Origin: UBA7985 sp049612785
GTDB taxonomy: Bacteria > Pseudomonadota > Alphaproteobacteria > UBA7985
Reading direction: 5' to 3'
DNA: 7,100 nucleotides
Assembly (NCBI GenBank): GCA_049612785.1
Contig: JBMZBW010000123.1
Location: 1 to 7,100, forward strand
Each line of letters starts with the position of its first letter. Position 1 is the first letter of the stretch. The translations under genes were made by a program, and so were the position numbers. This document shows positions 1-5,542 of this stretch, one piece after another. The notes beneath the pieces are model-generated. The model had not been told where the DNA came from, searched no databases, and saw nothing but the letters and a program-made list of their open reading frames with translations.

Positions 1-19
1 AGGGGGTCTGGGGATAAGC

Positions 20-1384
20 CTATCGTGTAATGCGGAGAGAGTTGGAGGCGCCCGCAGCGATCAATTGGTTGAGCAAAGTTCCGCTGGTGCCGTCTTTAAA
101 GGCATAGGTCACTCGATAGTCGCCCTCAGGCAGAAGCAGCTTCCGGGTGCGTCCGGCGGACCAGGAATCTCGCGTCACGCGGGTTTCCTCTTGCCAGGTG
201 GAAATCTCCACAAGGCCTTCGCCCGTGATATCGAGTTCCAACCAGCCCATACCAAGAGAAACTGGCAACTCCATCCGCGTGTCTGCAATGATGTCAAAAG
301 CAAATTCGCGTTCGAATCCTCTTACCTCATAGACAGCTGTGTAAGTGCCGGCATCCAGTAGGAAGCGAACGTCATCGCCGGCCTCGCGATCAACAGGACG
401 GTCTTCGCCCGGACGGAAGATCTTCCAACTGCCGACGCCAACAAAGCGCTCGGTCAAGCCAGGGTCGAGGAAAGGGATCAGCTCCACTTCACCTTGCGCC
501 ATGACGATCTGCACAAGTTGCTCGGTGTTGGCGTCCTGGACAGTGAAAATTGCCTCAAAGTCCTGGCCACGCGCGGTTGCACGGATCAGATGGGTACCAG
601 GTTCAATCGCTGCGGCTTCCTTTGGGCCGATACCAAGGAGTTCGAGCGTGTCCGAACCTGCAGTCTGCAAGTTCCAGAGAAAGGCAAGGTCTTCCACAGG
701 CTCGCCGGCGCTGTTCACCACTTCAAAAGTCACGTTGGCGTTTTGTGCTTCTGTTGGTTCAACGGCGGCGTCTGCGCTGAGTTGGTCAAAGGCACCGAAC
801 AGTTCGTCTGCGTTCTCCGGCGCGAGGAATAGTCCGCCCGTGCGGTCAGCTAAACAGGCAACCGAAGCCCGCTCTGCCGCTGTCGTCAGGTCAAAGCCGA
901 CGACGTGTGCCGTGAAGTTCACGTTGGCTCGCTCAAGATGATCCGCCAAGGCACAGAGGTCACCACCGCAGGTTTCGATGCCATCCGTAAAGAGAATGAT
1001 CGATGGCGCGCCAGTCTCGCTGGACAACAGGCTTTCGGCCGCCTGCGCCACCGCATCAGTCAGCGGCGTCTTGCCACGCGGGACCAAGGCGTTGACGTCA
1101 TCGAGAAAGCCCGCACCCATCGGACCGGGCGAGCGCAATGCCTGAATATCTGAGCAGTCGCCTTCGCGGCGGTGACCGTATGCGGTGAGACCAAGCGGAC
1201 GAGACGAGGGCCAAGTCTGGGTCAGGCGTTGCACTGCGTCGCGGGCAATGTCGACCTTGGCACGGCCATCGATCTGACCCCACATGGAGTTCGAAGCATC
1301 AAAGACGAGAATGGTCTCAGCACTCGCCGCAGCAGCAATCAGGCTGAGGTTGGCCAAAAGGCCAGCGAACAAAGAACGGAACAT
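20..1384 (-). CDS. Secreted VWA-domain protein with three C-terminal beta-rich repeats
   Basis: This 454-residue protein starts with a signal peptide (hydrophobic to about residue 20, likely cleaved after Ala-Ser-Ala at 22), so it should be periplasmic or exported. Residues 24 to about 205 form a von Willebrand factor A domain with a complete metal-ion (MIDAS) site: DASNS at 29-33, Thr106 in KTPL and Asp134 in FTDG. The segment DGIETCGGDLC (134-144) is typical of bacterial secreted VWA proteins; Cys139/Cys144 and Cys77/Cys177 could form disulfides. From about 216 to the end there appear to be three beta-rich repeats of about 80 residues, marked by EPGTHLIRA (261), DAGTYTAVY (344) and PEGDYRVTY (419). 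VWA domains usually bind protein ligands through the metal; the partner here is unknown. It is the second gene of a pair, 13 bp after the upstream stop, with a very strong Shine-Dalgarno that fixes the ATG. The VWA call is firm; the cellular role is not known. Confidence 0.93.
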   Translation of the reverse strand: MFRSLFAGLLANLSLIAAAASAETILVFDASNSMWGQIDGRAKVDIARDAVQRLTQTWPSSRPLGLTAYGHRREGDCSDIQALRSPGPMGAGFLDDVNALVPRGKTPLTDAVAQAAESLLSSETGAPSIILFTDGIETCGGDLCALADHLERANVNFTAHVVGFDLTTAAERASVACLADRTGGLFLAPENADELFGAFDQLSADAAVEPTEAQNANVTFEVVNSAGEPVEDLAFLWNLQTAGSDTLELLGIGPKEAAAIEPGTHLIRATARGQDFEAIFTVQDANTEQLVQIVMAQGEVELIPFLDPGLTERFVGVGSWKIFRPGEDRPVDREAGDDVRFLLDAGTYTAVYEVRGFEREFAFDIIADTRMELPVSLGMGWLELDITGEGLVEISTWQEETRVTRDSWSAGRTRKLLLPEGDYRVTYAFKDGTSGTLLNQLIAAGASNSLRITR

Positions 1385-1389
1385 GGATC

Positions 1390-1400
1390 AAACCTCCTTA
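1390..1400 (-). promoter_or_regulatory. Strong Shine-Dalgarno overlapping the upstream stop codon
   Basis: On the minus strand the TAA stop of the 243-residue protein is the first part of TAAGGAGGTTT, a near-perfect anti-16S match. About 8 bases separate the GGAGG core from the ATG of the VWA gene. This supports both that start codon and translation of the two genes from one message. Confidence 0.8.
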
Positions 1401-2129
1401 CTGGGCGACGTAGAGATAGAAAACACCGGGACGATCGTTATCGACTTCAGTCCACAGGAGCAGCCAACTTGCGTCCGGCGTCAGGGCATAATTGTAGCGG
1501 GCAACAGGCCCTGTGGCGGTTTGGGTCGGCGGGACTTGGCCAAGGATGGCCGGGACGTTCACCGTAACACCGATACCGTTGCCAAGGCCGGGGCAGGTCA
1601 TGGTTGGCCGGGCTGAACCGGGGACGTTGGGCACGACGTCGAGCCAGGTGTCAGCCGGGTCATTACCGCTGCTAATGGCAAGGGAGGCCATGTCGCCAAC
1701 GACCCAGCCTGCAAAGACTGCTGTCTCCTGACAACCACTGGGCACACCCATCGCCGGTGGGAGAACGCCATTGCGATAAAATTCTTCAAGGATGGCCGGG
1801 CGTGCGTTGGGCCAGGTGAAGGTCTTGAGGCCGGCACCAAGGTTGTACGTCAGGCTTGGACCCACGACCGACGGTTCAAAGTCCACATGGAACTCACCGT
1901 CTTCATTGATATTGAGAACGCGACCCGAATCTACGAAGTCGATGTGACGGTTGCCGGGAAAAACAAAGCGGCCACCCGCGAGCTTCCACTGGCCAATCAG
2001 CGCCGGATCCAAGCCTGTCGCTGCGCCAACGTCGGTGCCCCAGGGCGTGACTTGTGCCGATGCGTTGGACAGCATCAGGAAGGCAAGAAATGGCAAGGCG
2101 ATTGTTATTCTGAGAAATGGACGTTTCAT
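1398..2129 (-). CDS. Secreted protein of unknown family, first gene of the VWA pair
   Basis: I do not recognise this 243-residue protein. It begins with a clear Sec signal peptide: basic MKRPFLR, a hydrophobic core at 8-20 and an Ala-Ser-Ala cleavage site at 23-25, giving a mature protein starting QVTPWG. The mature part is rich in short beta-prone stretches, glycine, proline and aromatic residues, and has only two cysteines (133 and 179), which could pair in the periplasm. The segment LIGQWKLAGGRF (44-55) followed by NINEDGEF (73-80) faintly recalls small beta-barrel or lipocalin-like domains, but this is only an impression. There are no membrane segments after the signal and no visible catalytic motif. 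The ATG is supported by GAGGAG at 2137-2142, 7 bases upstream. It is probably co-transcribed with the VWA gene and may be its partner. A dyad matching one in the kinase promoter lies 81-94 bp upstream of its start. Confidence 0.85.
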   Translation of the reverse strand: MKRPFLRITIALPFLAFLMLSNASAQVTPWGTDVGAATGLDPALIGQWKLAGGRFVFPGNRHIDFVDSGRVLNINEDGEFHVDFEPSVVGPSLTYNLGAGLKTFTWPNARPAILEEFYRNGVLPPAMGVPSGCQETAVFAGWVVGDMASLAISSGNDPADTWLDVVPNVPGSARPTMTCPGLGNGIGVTVNVPAILGQVPPTQTATGPVARYNYALTPDASWLLLWTEVDNDRPGVFYLYVAQ

Positions 2130-2209
2130 GGCACAGCTCCTCTATCAAGGTCGCTTCATGAAAGCTTAAACCGCTGAATTTAGTCAGTAACGCTCGTCCA
2201 AATCAGCAG

Positions 2210-2223
2210 GTGACGTTTGTCAC
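2210..2223. promoter_or_regulatory. Putative response-regulator box upstream of the secreted-protein operon
   Basis: GTGACGTTTGTCAC is an inverted repeat with 5-bp arms (GTGAC/GTCAC) around GTTT. It matches the kinase-promoter dyad at 4106-4119 at 12 of 14 bases. It lies between the end of the response regulator gene and the start of the secreted protein gene, 81-94 bp upstream of that ATG. Possible minus-strand -10 elements downstream are weak (TAAATT at 2182-2177, or TACTGA at 2189-2184), so the promoter itself is not well defined. NarL/FixJ-family regulators typically bind dyads of this size as dimers; assignment to the neighbouring regulator is inference. Confidence 0.55.
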
Positions 2224-2244
2224 TTACCAAAGCTGACATGCGGT

Positions 2245-2877
2245 TCAGATCAAACGCAGATCCATGGCCCGCACGATGGCGCGGGTGCGGTTGTCAACGC
2301 CAAGCTTGGCGAGAATGGTGGAGATATAGTTGCGCACCGTACCTTCAGACAGGCCGGTCGAGTCCGCGATTTCTTTATTGGTTTTGCCTTGGGAGACCAA
2401 CTGCAGCAACTCGATTTCGCGCGGCGTCAGGTCTTCGGACAGCGGCTCCACGCTGCCGCCACTGCGCTGGGGTTGGACGAGGGCAGCTGCGACGCTTTCG
2501 TCAAACACCATGCCCCCGGCATGGGCCGTTTCGATGGAACGGATGAGCTGATCGCGCTCAATGTCCTTCAGCAGATAGCCTGCCGCGCCGAGACGCAAAC
2601 CTTCCTGCACCAGTTCTGGTTCATAGAACGTGGTGAGCAGTAAAACGCGGCCTTCAAAGCCTTGTTCTGTTAGTGCTGCCATGGCCTCAAGACCCGTCAT
2701 CTCCGGCATGCGGATGTCCATAAGGATGATGTCAGGCTGATCGCTTGCGGCCCGCGTCAAGGCTTCCTGTCCGGAGCCACAGGGCGGCAGAACAGAGAAA
2801 CCCTCAACCACGTCCAGCAGGGCCGAAATGCCGGTGCGGATCAGTTCCTGATCGTCAACAACAAACAAACGGATCAT
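2245..2877 (-). CDS. NarL/FixJ-family response regulator
   Basis: This 210-residue protein is a two-domain response regulator acting in the cytoplasm as a phosphorylation-controlled transcription factor. The receiver domain (1 to about 118) has the acidic pair Asp8/Asp9, the phospho-acceptor Asp54 in MDIRMPEMTG, Thr82 in LLTTF and Lys104 in YLLKD, so it should be fully active. A linker (about 125-148) leads to a LuxR-type helix-turn-helix (about 149-206) with LTPREIELLQL, GKTNKEIA and the recognition helix region LSEGTVRNYISTIL. Its ATG overlaps the kinase stop by 4 bp (ATGA at 2877-2874), indicating translational coupling and a cognate pair. Length is normal for the family. The likely targets are the two matching dyads at 2210-2223 and 4106-4119. 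The family call is certain; orthology to a named regulator such as DesR or LiaR is not established. Confidence 0.96.
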   Translation of the reverse strand: MIRLFVVDDQELIRTGISALLDVVEGFSVLPPCGSGQEALTRAASDQPDIILMDIRMPEMTGLEAMAALTEQGFEGRVLLLTTFYEPELVQEGLRLGAAGYLLKDIERDQLIRSIETAHAGGMVFDESVAAALVQPQRSGGSVEPLSEDLTPREIELLQLVSQGKTNKEIADSTGLSEGTVRNYISTILAKLGVDNRTRAIVRAMDLRLI

Positions 2878-4046
2878 GGGCTGAGCTTTCGTTTGAGGGC
2901 GAGGAAAGTAAGGGTCAGGCGGGTGCCAGTGCCAGATGAGGTTTCCAGCCGCAGGGTACCGCCGTGATCTTCGACCCGCTGGCGCAAGGCTGAGAGGCCG
3001 AGCCCTTCCTTGTGGTGGGCTGGATCAAAGCCTCGCCCGTTGTCTTCGATGCTGGCTACAAAGTTATCGCCCTGGCGCGACAGGCTTACGTCAATCGTGC
3101 TGGCCTGGGCGTGGCGCAGAGCATTGGTCAGTGCTTCCTGCACCGAGCGGAAAATGGGCTCGTGAAGGGTCGTGGGTACGGCCAGGTTCGGCTCCAGATC
3201 CAACCGCACCTTTGGCGGACCAGCGAAGTTGCAAAGCTGCACCAGCGCTTCGGCCAGAGAGGCGGACTGGGCGTCTTCGCTCATGGCATAAACGCTGGAG
3301 CGGATGTCGCCCATAACCTCACGGGACAGGCCGTAGATCTTCGCAAGCCGCTCGCGTTCTTCCCCCTCGACCCGGTTCTGTTCAACGTCGAGCAGGATCG
3401 AGAGAGCTGTCAGCTTGTGGCCGACACTATCGTGGATGTCTTGCGCGATGCGTTGGCGTTCGTTGAGCCTGGATGATTGTCGGAGAAGGGTTTGGGTCGC
3501 AAGCAACTCCTGACCACGCCGGTCGAGTGTGACGCGCAGTTCATGGTGGTGAAAGGCCTGAGACACCACCGACATAACACCGAACTGCATGCCCAAGACC
3601 AGCAGCGGAATGATCATGAAGATGCGTGGCTCAAGAAAGGCAAAGGCGATCAGGGTCGCGACCAAACCGCCGCCGATGAGCAGCCTTTGCGTGACCTTAC
3701 TCAGCCGCACCAGCGGCGCGCAGGTGTTGAGAAGATAGCCCAAAGCAAGCGGGTGCATGAGCAGCATAACCAACACAATGGCCTGCACGTACTGAAAGAT
3801 GATGTAGCGCCGATGGGCGAGAAGAGCGGGTATGTGGTTCTCGGTGTTCAGAAACCGAAAGCCGGTGAACAATCCCACGTGCAACAGCAGCATCAAACCG
3901 GAAATAACCCCATGCAGCAGGGACTTTCCCTGCCAAAACGGCAGACCAAGGACAAAGTATATTGTCACTGCCGCTGTGGTAATCATGCCAAAGACGTGCA
4001 GCGTGGCCAGATTGGACCGCAGTTGGGCAAGGGCGTTGTTGTTCAT
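2874..4046 (-). CDS. DesK-like membrane sensor histidine kinase (HisKA_3 family)
   Basis: This is the sensor of a two-component system, 390 residues from the ATG at 4046. The N-terminal half has about five membrane helices (roughly 17-35, 44-64, 82-105, 122-137, 141-162) and no sizeable extracytoplasmic domain, as in intramembrane-sensing or DesK-like kinases. A linker helix (about 163-195) leads to the dimerisation/phosphotransfer domain with ERQRIAQDIHDSVGHKLT: His205 is the phospho-acceptor, and Asp206/His210 fit the DxxxH phosphatase signature of HisKA_3 kinases. The ATPase domain has an N-box QEALTNALRHA (Asn308), DNGRGFD (335-341) and GLGL (348-351). It overlaps the regulator gene by 4 bp. 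An in-frame TTG at 4064 would add six residues (MCQTIP); I prefer the ATG because the inferred promoter would leave almost no leader before the TTG. Neither start has a clear Shine-Dalgarno. The stimulus is unknown; membrane state is a family-based guess. Confidence 0.94.
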   Translation of the reverse strand: MNNNALAQLRSNLATLHVFGMITTAAVTIYFVLGLPFWQGKSLLHGVISGLMLLLHVGLFTGFRFLNTENHIPALLAHRRYIIFQYVQAIVLVMLLMHPLALGYLLNTCAPLVRLSKVTQRLLIGGGLVATLIAFAFLEPRIFMIIPLLVLGMQFGVMSVVSQAFHHHELRVTLDRRGQELLATQTLLRQSSRLNERQRIAQDIHDSVGHKLTALSILLDVEQNRVEGEERERLAKIYGLSREVMGDIRSSVYAMSEDAQSASLAEALVQLCNFAGPPKVRLDLEPNLAVPTTLHEPIFRSVQEALTNALRHAQASTIDVSLSRQGDNFVASIEDNGRGFDPAHHKEGLGLSALRQRVEDHGGTLRLETSSGTGTRLTLTFLALKRKLSP

Positions 4047-4077
4047 GGGGATAGTCTGACACAACCGATGCGAGAAA

Positions 4078-4087
4078 GCCTATAGGC
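4078..4087 (-). promoter_or_regulatory. Candidate -10 region of the kinase promoter, within a 10-bp palindrome
   Basis: GCCTATAGGC is a perfect palindrome. Read on the minus strand, TATAGG (4084-4079) is a plausible -10, placing transcription start near 4072, about 26 bases before the kinase ATG. No good -35 exists at the right distance: the matching hexamer is ACGCCA, which touches the regulator box. This is what an activator-dependent promoter often looks like. The assignment is by eye. Confidence 0.4.
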
Positions 4088-4088
4088 G

Positions 4089-4098
4089 GTTGGCCAAC
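4089..4098. repeat. 10-bp perfect palindrome GTTGGCCAAC
   Basis: GTTGGCCAAC is self-complementary over all ten bases. It sits between the candidate -10 palindrome and the 14-bp dyad upstream of the kinase gene. It may be a second operator in the core promoter spacer, or chance; no matching copy was noticed in the window. Confidence 0.4.
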
Positions 4099-4105
4099 GA
4101 ATGGC

Positions 4106-4119
4106 GTGACATTTGTCAG
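4106..4119. promoter_or_regulatory. Putative response-regulator box upstream of the kinase-regulator operon
   Basis: GTGACATTTGTCAG holds the dyad TGAC-ATTT-GTCA and matches the box at 2210-2223 except at positions 6 and 14. It lies 60-73 bp upstream of the kinase ATG. Exactly 21 bases separate it from the candidate minus-strand -10 at 4084, so its centre falls about 40 bp upstream of the inferred start, a common position for an activator touching RNA polymerase. It is more than 230 bp from the divergent esterase gene. Autoregulation by the downstream response regulator is the inferred role. Confidence 0.55.
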
Positions 4120-4342
4120 GTCTTCAGCGCGAGGCAGAAGCAACGGGCTTACTGCGTCATTCGCCAGGCTCAAGTGCTGGCTGCTGTTTCTAGCGGGATC
4201 ATGCCGAAGGTGGTCGTCAGGGCGCAGATCAAACGTCACTATGGACGGCATGAAATCTCAAAAGCGTGCCGTGTAGGCTGGGTCCTTTGGGCGCACTTTG
4301 ATGGTAAGAGCTTGCCAAAACTCTCTGGTGGGCCTTTCTTTT

Positions 4343-4351
4343 TGGTAATTT
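4343..4351 (+). promoter_or_regulatory. Weak extended -10-like element before the esterase gene
   Basis: TGGTAATTT has the TGn-hexamer arrangement of an extended -10, but the hexamer TAATTT matches the consensus at only three positions and there is no clear -35 at normal spacing. If used, transcription would begin near 4358, inside the ORF that starts at 4352, and the real start codon would lie further in. Low confidence. Confidence 0.2.
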
Positions 4352-5347
4352 ATGTTCGGAGCAAGTCCAGAAAGTCATCAGGGAGGCTTGACCATCATTG
4401 CAGTTACATTCTGCTCAACGGGTTACAAGCTCGCGATTGGCACCTTAATCGCGTGCATCGTGAATTGTCACGCGGCACTGGCACAGACGCCAAGCGCTGG
4501 CACGGCGGTGAATCTTCAGAACATGTTTGTGTCGGGGGAGCTAACCGCGTTCAATATCGATGTGGCTGGCATCAACCGCGAGGCGTTGATCTATATCTCT
4601 AAGGATCTGCCCGATGCTTCAGACCGGGCAGAGCAGAGCGCGCCGGTGGTCTTTGCCTTTCACGGCTACGGGAACCGCGCCGAAGACTTTGCCAGATGGG
4701 TGGACCTCCGGCGACTGGCGAACCGCGCAGGTTTTGTGCTGATCTACCCTCAGGGCCTTCCCATCGAAGGCGTGACGGAAAGCTTCCACTGGAACCCTGT
4801 TCCGCAAGCTAAGGAAAACAAGAGCACCAGCGACGATCTTGGGTTCGTTGATGCTTTACTCGGTGCTCTCGATGTGCCGTTGAAGCTAGACCCCAGTCGG
4901 ACTTATGCTGTGGGCTATTCCAACGGGGGGATGTTTGCTTACGCACTTGCCTGTTTCCGGTCTTCCCGGTTCGCCGCGATTGCCGTTCATGCCGGCACGC
5001 TGCTGGAAGCAACTGCGAAGAGCTGTGAACCACCAGAGCGCACAGCCATCGCTGCCTTTCACGGTACAGCCGACCCGGTTGTTCGTATTTCTGGCGGCGT
5101 TGGTCGGTTTTCACTCGATCAAATTATCGATCACTGGACCCGTCAGCAGGGCCTGGTGGAACACGTCCCGGATGAGAGGCGCGGAGGCCGTTTGGCGACC
5201 CGCATTTTCCGCCCAGCCGATGCAGGCAGGGGCGGCATGGTGGTGCACAAGGTATGGGGTGGACGCCATGTTTGGCAGCGCTTCAACTATCAGGGCCAGG
5301 ACGCAGACGACTGGCTCTGGAGTTATTTCATAGCCAACAGCCGCTGA
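4352..5347 (+). CDS. Secreted alpha/beta-hydrolase, PHB depolymerase/feruloyl esterase-like
   Basis: This is an exported serine esterase of the poly(3-hydroxybutyrate) depolymerase/LpqC-like family, 331 residues as drawn. The fold landmarks are in order: oxyanion-region FHGYGN (103-108), FVLIYPQG (128-135), nucleophile elbow GYSNGG (188-193, Ser190), acid Asp241 in HGTADPVV and His306 in GGRHVW. Cys201 and Cys225 may form a disulfide. A hydrophobic stretch (about 27-37) ending in AALA|QTP (cleavage after 44) is a signal peptide. Family members hydrolyse polyester or aromatic-ester bonds outside the cytoplasm; the substrate cannot be told, and there is no visible linker or substrate-binding module as in true extracellular depolymerases. 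The start is uncertain: the ATG at 4352 has no Shine-Dalgarno, while AGGGAGG lies at 4380-4386, just before an in-frame TTG (4388) and ATC/ATT codons. It is transcribed divergently from the two-component operon and is probably monocistronic. Confidence 0.88.
   Translation: MFGASPESHQGGLTIIAVTFCSTGYKLAIGTLIACIVNCHAALAQTPSAGTAVNLQNMFVSGELTAFNIDVAGINREALIYISKDLPDASDRAEQSAPVVFAFHGYGNRAEDFARWVDLRRLANRAGFVLIYPQGLPIEGVTESFHWNPVPQAKENKSTSDDLGFVDALLGALDVPLKLDPSRTYAVGYSNGGMFAYALACFRSSRFAAIAVHAGTLLEATAKSCEPPERTAIAAFHGTADPVVRISGGVGRFSLDQIIDHWTRQQGLVEHVPDERRGGRLATRIFRPADAGRGGMVVHKVWGGRHVWQRFNYQGQDADDWLWSYFIANSR
4380..4386 (+). promoter_or_regulatory. Shine-Dalgarno-like AGGGAGG inside the esterase ORF
   Basis: AGGGAGG is the best ribosome-binding match near the 5' end of the esterase gene, but it lies 28 bases downstream of the only ATG. 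The codons behind it are TTG (1 base away, too close), ATC (7 bases) and ATT (10 bases). A rare ATC or ATT start would give a conventional signal peptide of about 30 residues. It may also be a chance match. Confidence 0.3.
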
Positions 5348-5542
5348 GCAAGCCGCGTCCTGAGCAGCCTTCATTGACCAGGTGAGATCACCCGGCCTCG
5401 TTGATTCACCCGCAGATCTGCATTAACAGCGTTTTCATGACGCAAGCAGCCTAGCGCGAGTGTTTGTCGCTTCAGGTTCTTCGAGCGACCGTGTGGCTGA
5501 GTATGCTGATCTGGCCTGATGTACTTGTAGAGGGACAGCCCA
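5348..5542. other. Intergenic region between the esterase and the PLP enzyme
   Basis: These 195 bases have no supported gene. They contain an imperfect dyad GGTGAGATCACC (5381-5392, five paired bases around GA, no T-run) and a 7-bp direct repeat CTGAGCA (5344-5350, starting at the end of the esterase gene, and 5360-5366). TATGCT at 5502-5507 could be a -10 for the next gene but lacks a good -35. I see no clear terminator or tRNA. Confidence 0.4.

Noticed and set aside
345..941. 198-residue plus-strand open frame opposite the VWA gene
   Set aside because: Its Ser/Arg/Pro-rich product lacks recognisable motifs and lies entirely opposite a gene with a clear domain and signal peptide.
2210..2223. 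The dyad read as a terminator for the response regulator gene
   Set aside because: The stem is only five pairs without a following T-run, and the near copy in the kinase promoter, where no gene ends, favours a protein-binding site.
3477..4085. 202-residue plus-strand open frame opposite the kinase membrane region
   Set aside because: It is the antisense frame of a strongly supported gene. Its product is Gln/His/Lys-rich with no domain or plausible start context, as expected from the complement of hydrophobic codons.
3697..4251. 184-residue minus-strand open frame crossing the kinase start and promoter
   Set aside because: It overlaps the kinase in another frame, runs through the regulator box and has no recognisable domain.
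5344..5366. Direct repeat CTGAGCA spaced 16 bp as a possible attachment site or transposon footprint
   Set aside because: Seven bases is too short to be meaningful, and no mobile gene is nearby.
5381..5392. Inverted repeat GGTGAGATCACC after the esterase gene as a terminator or operator
   Set aside because: The centre is mismatched, the stem is only five pairs with an impossible two-base loop, no T-run follows, and no second copy supports an operator.
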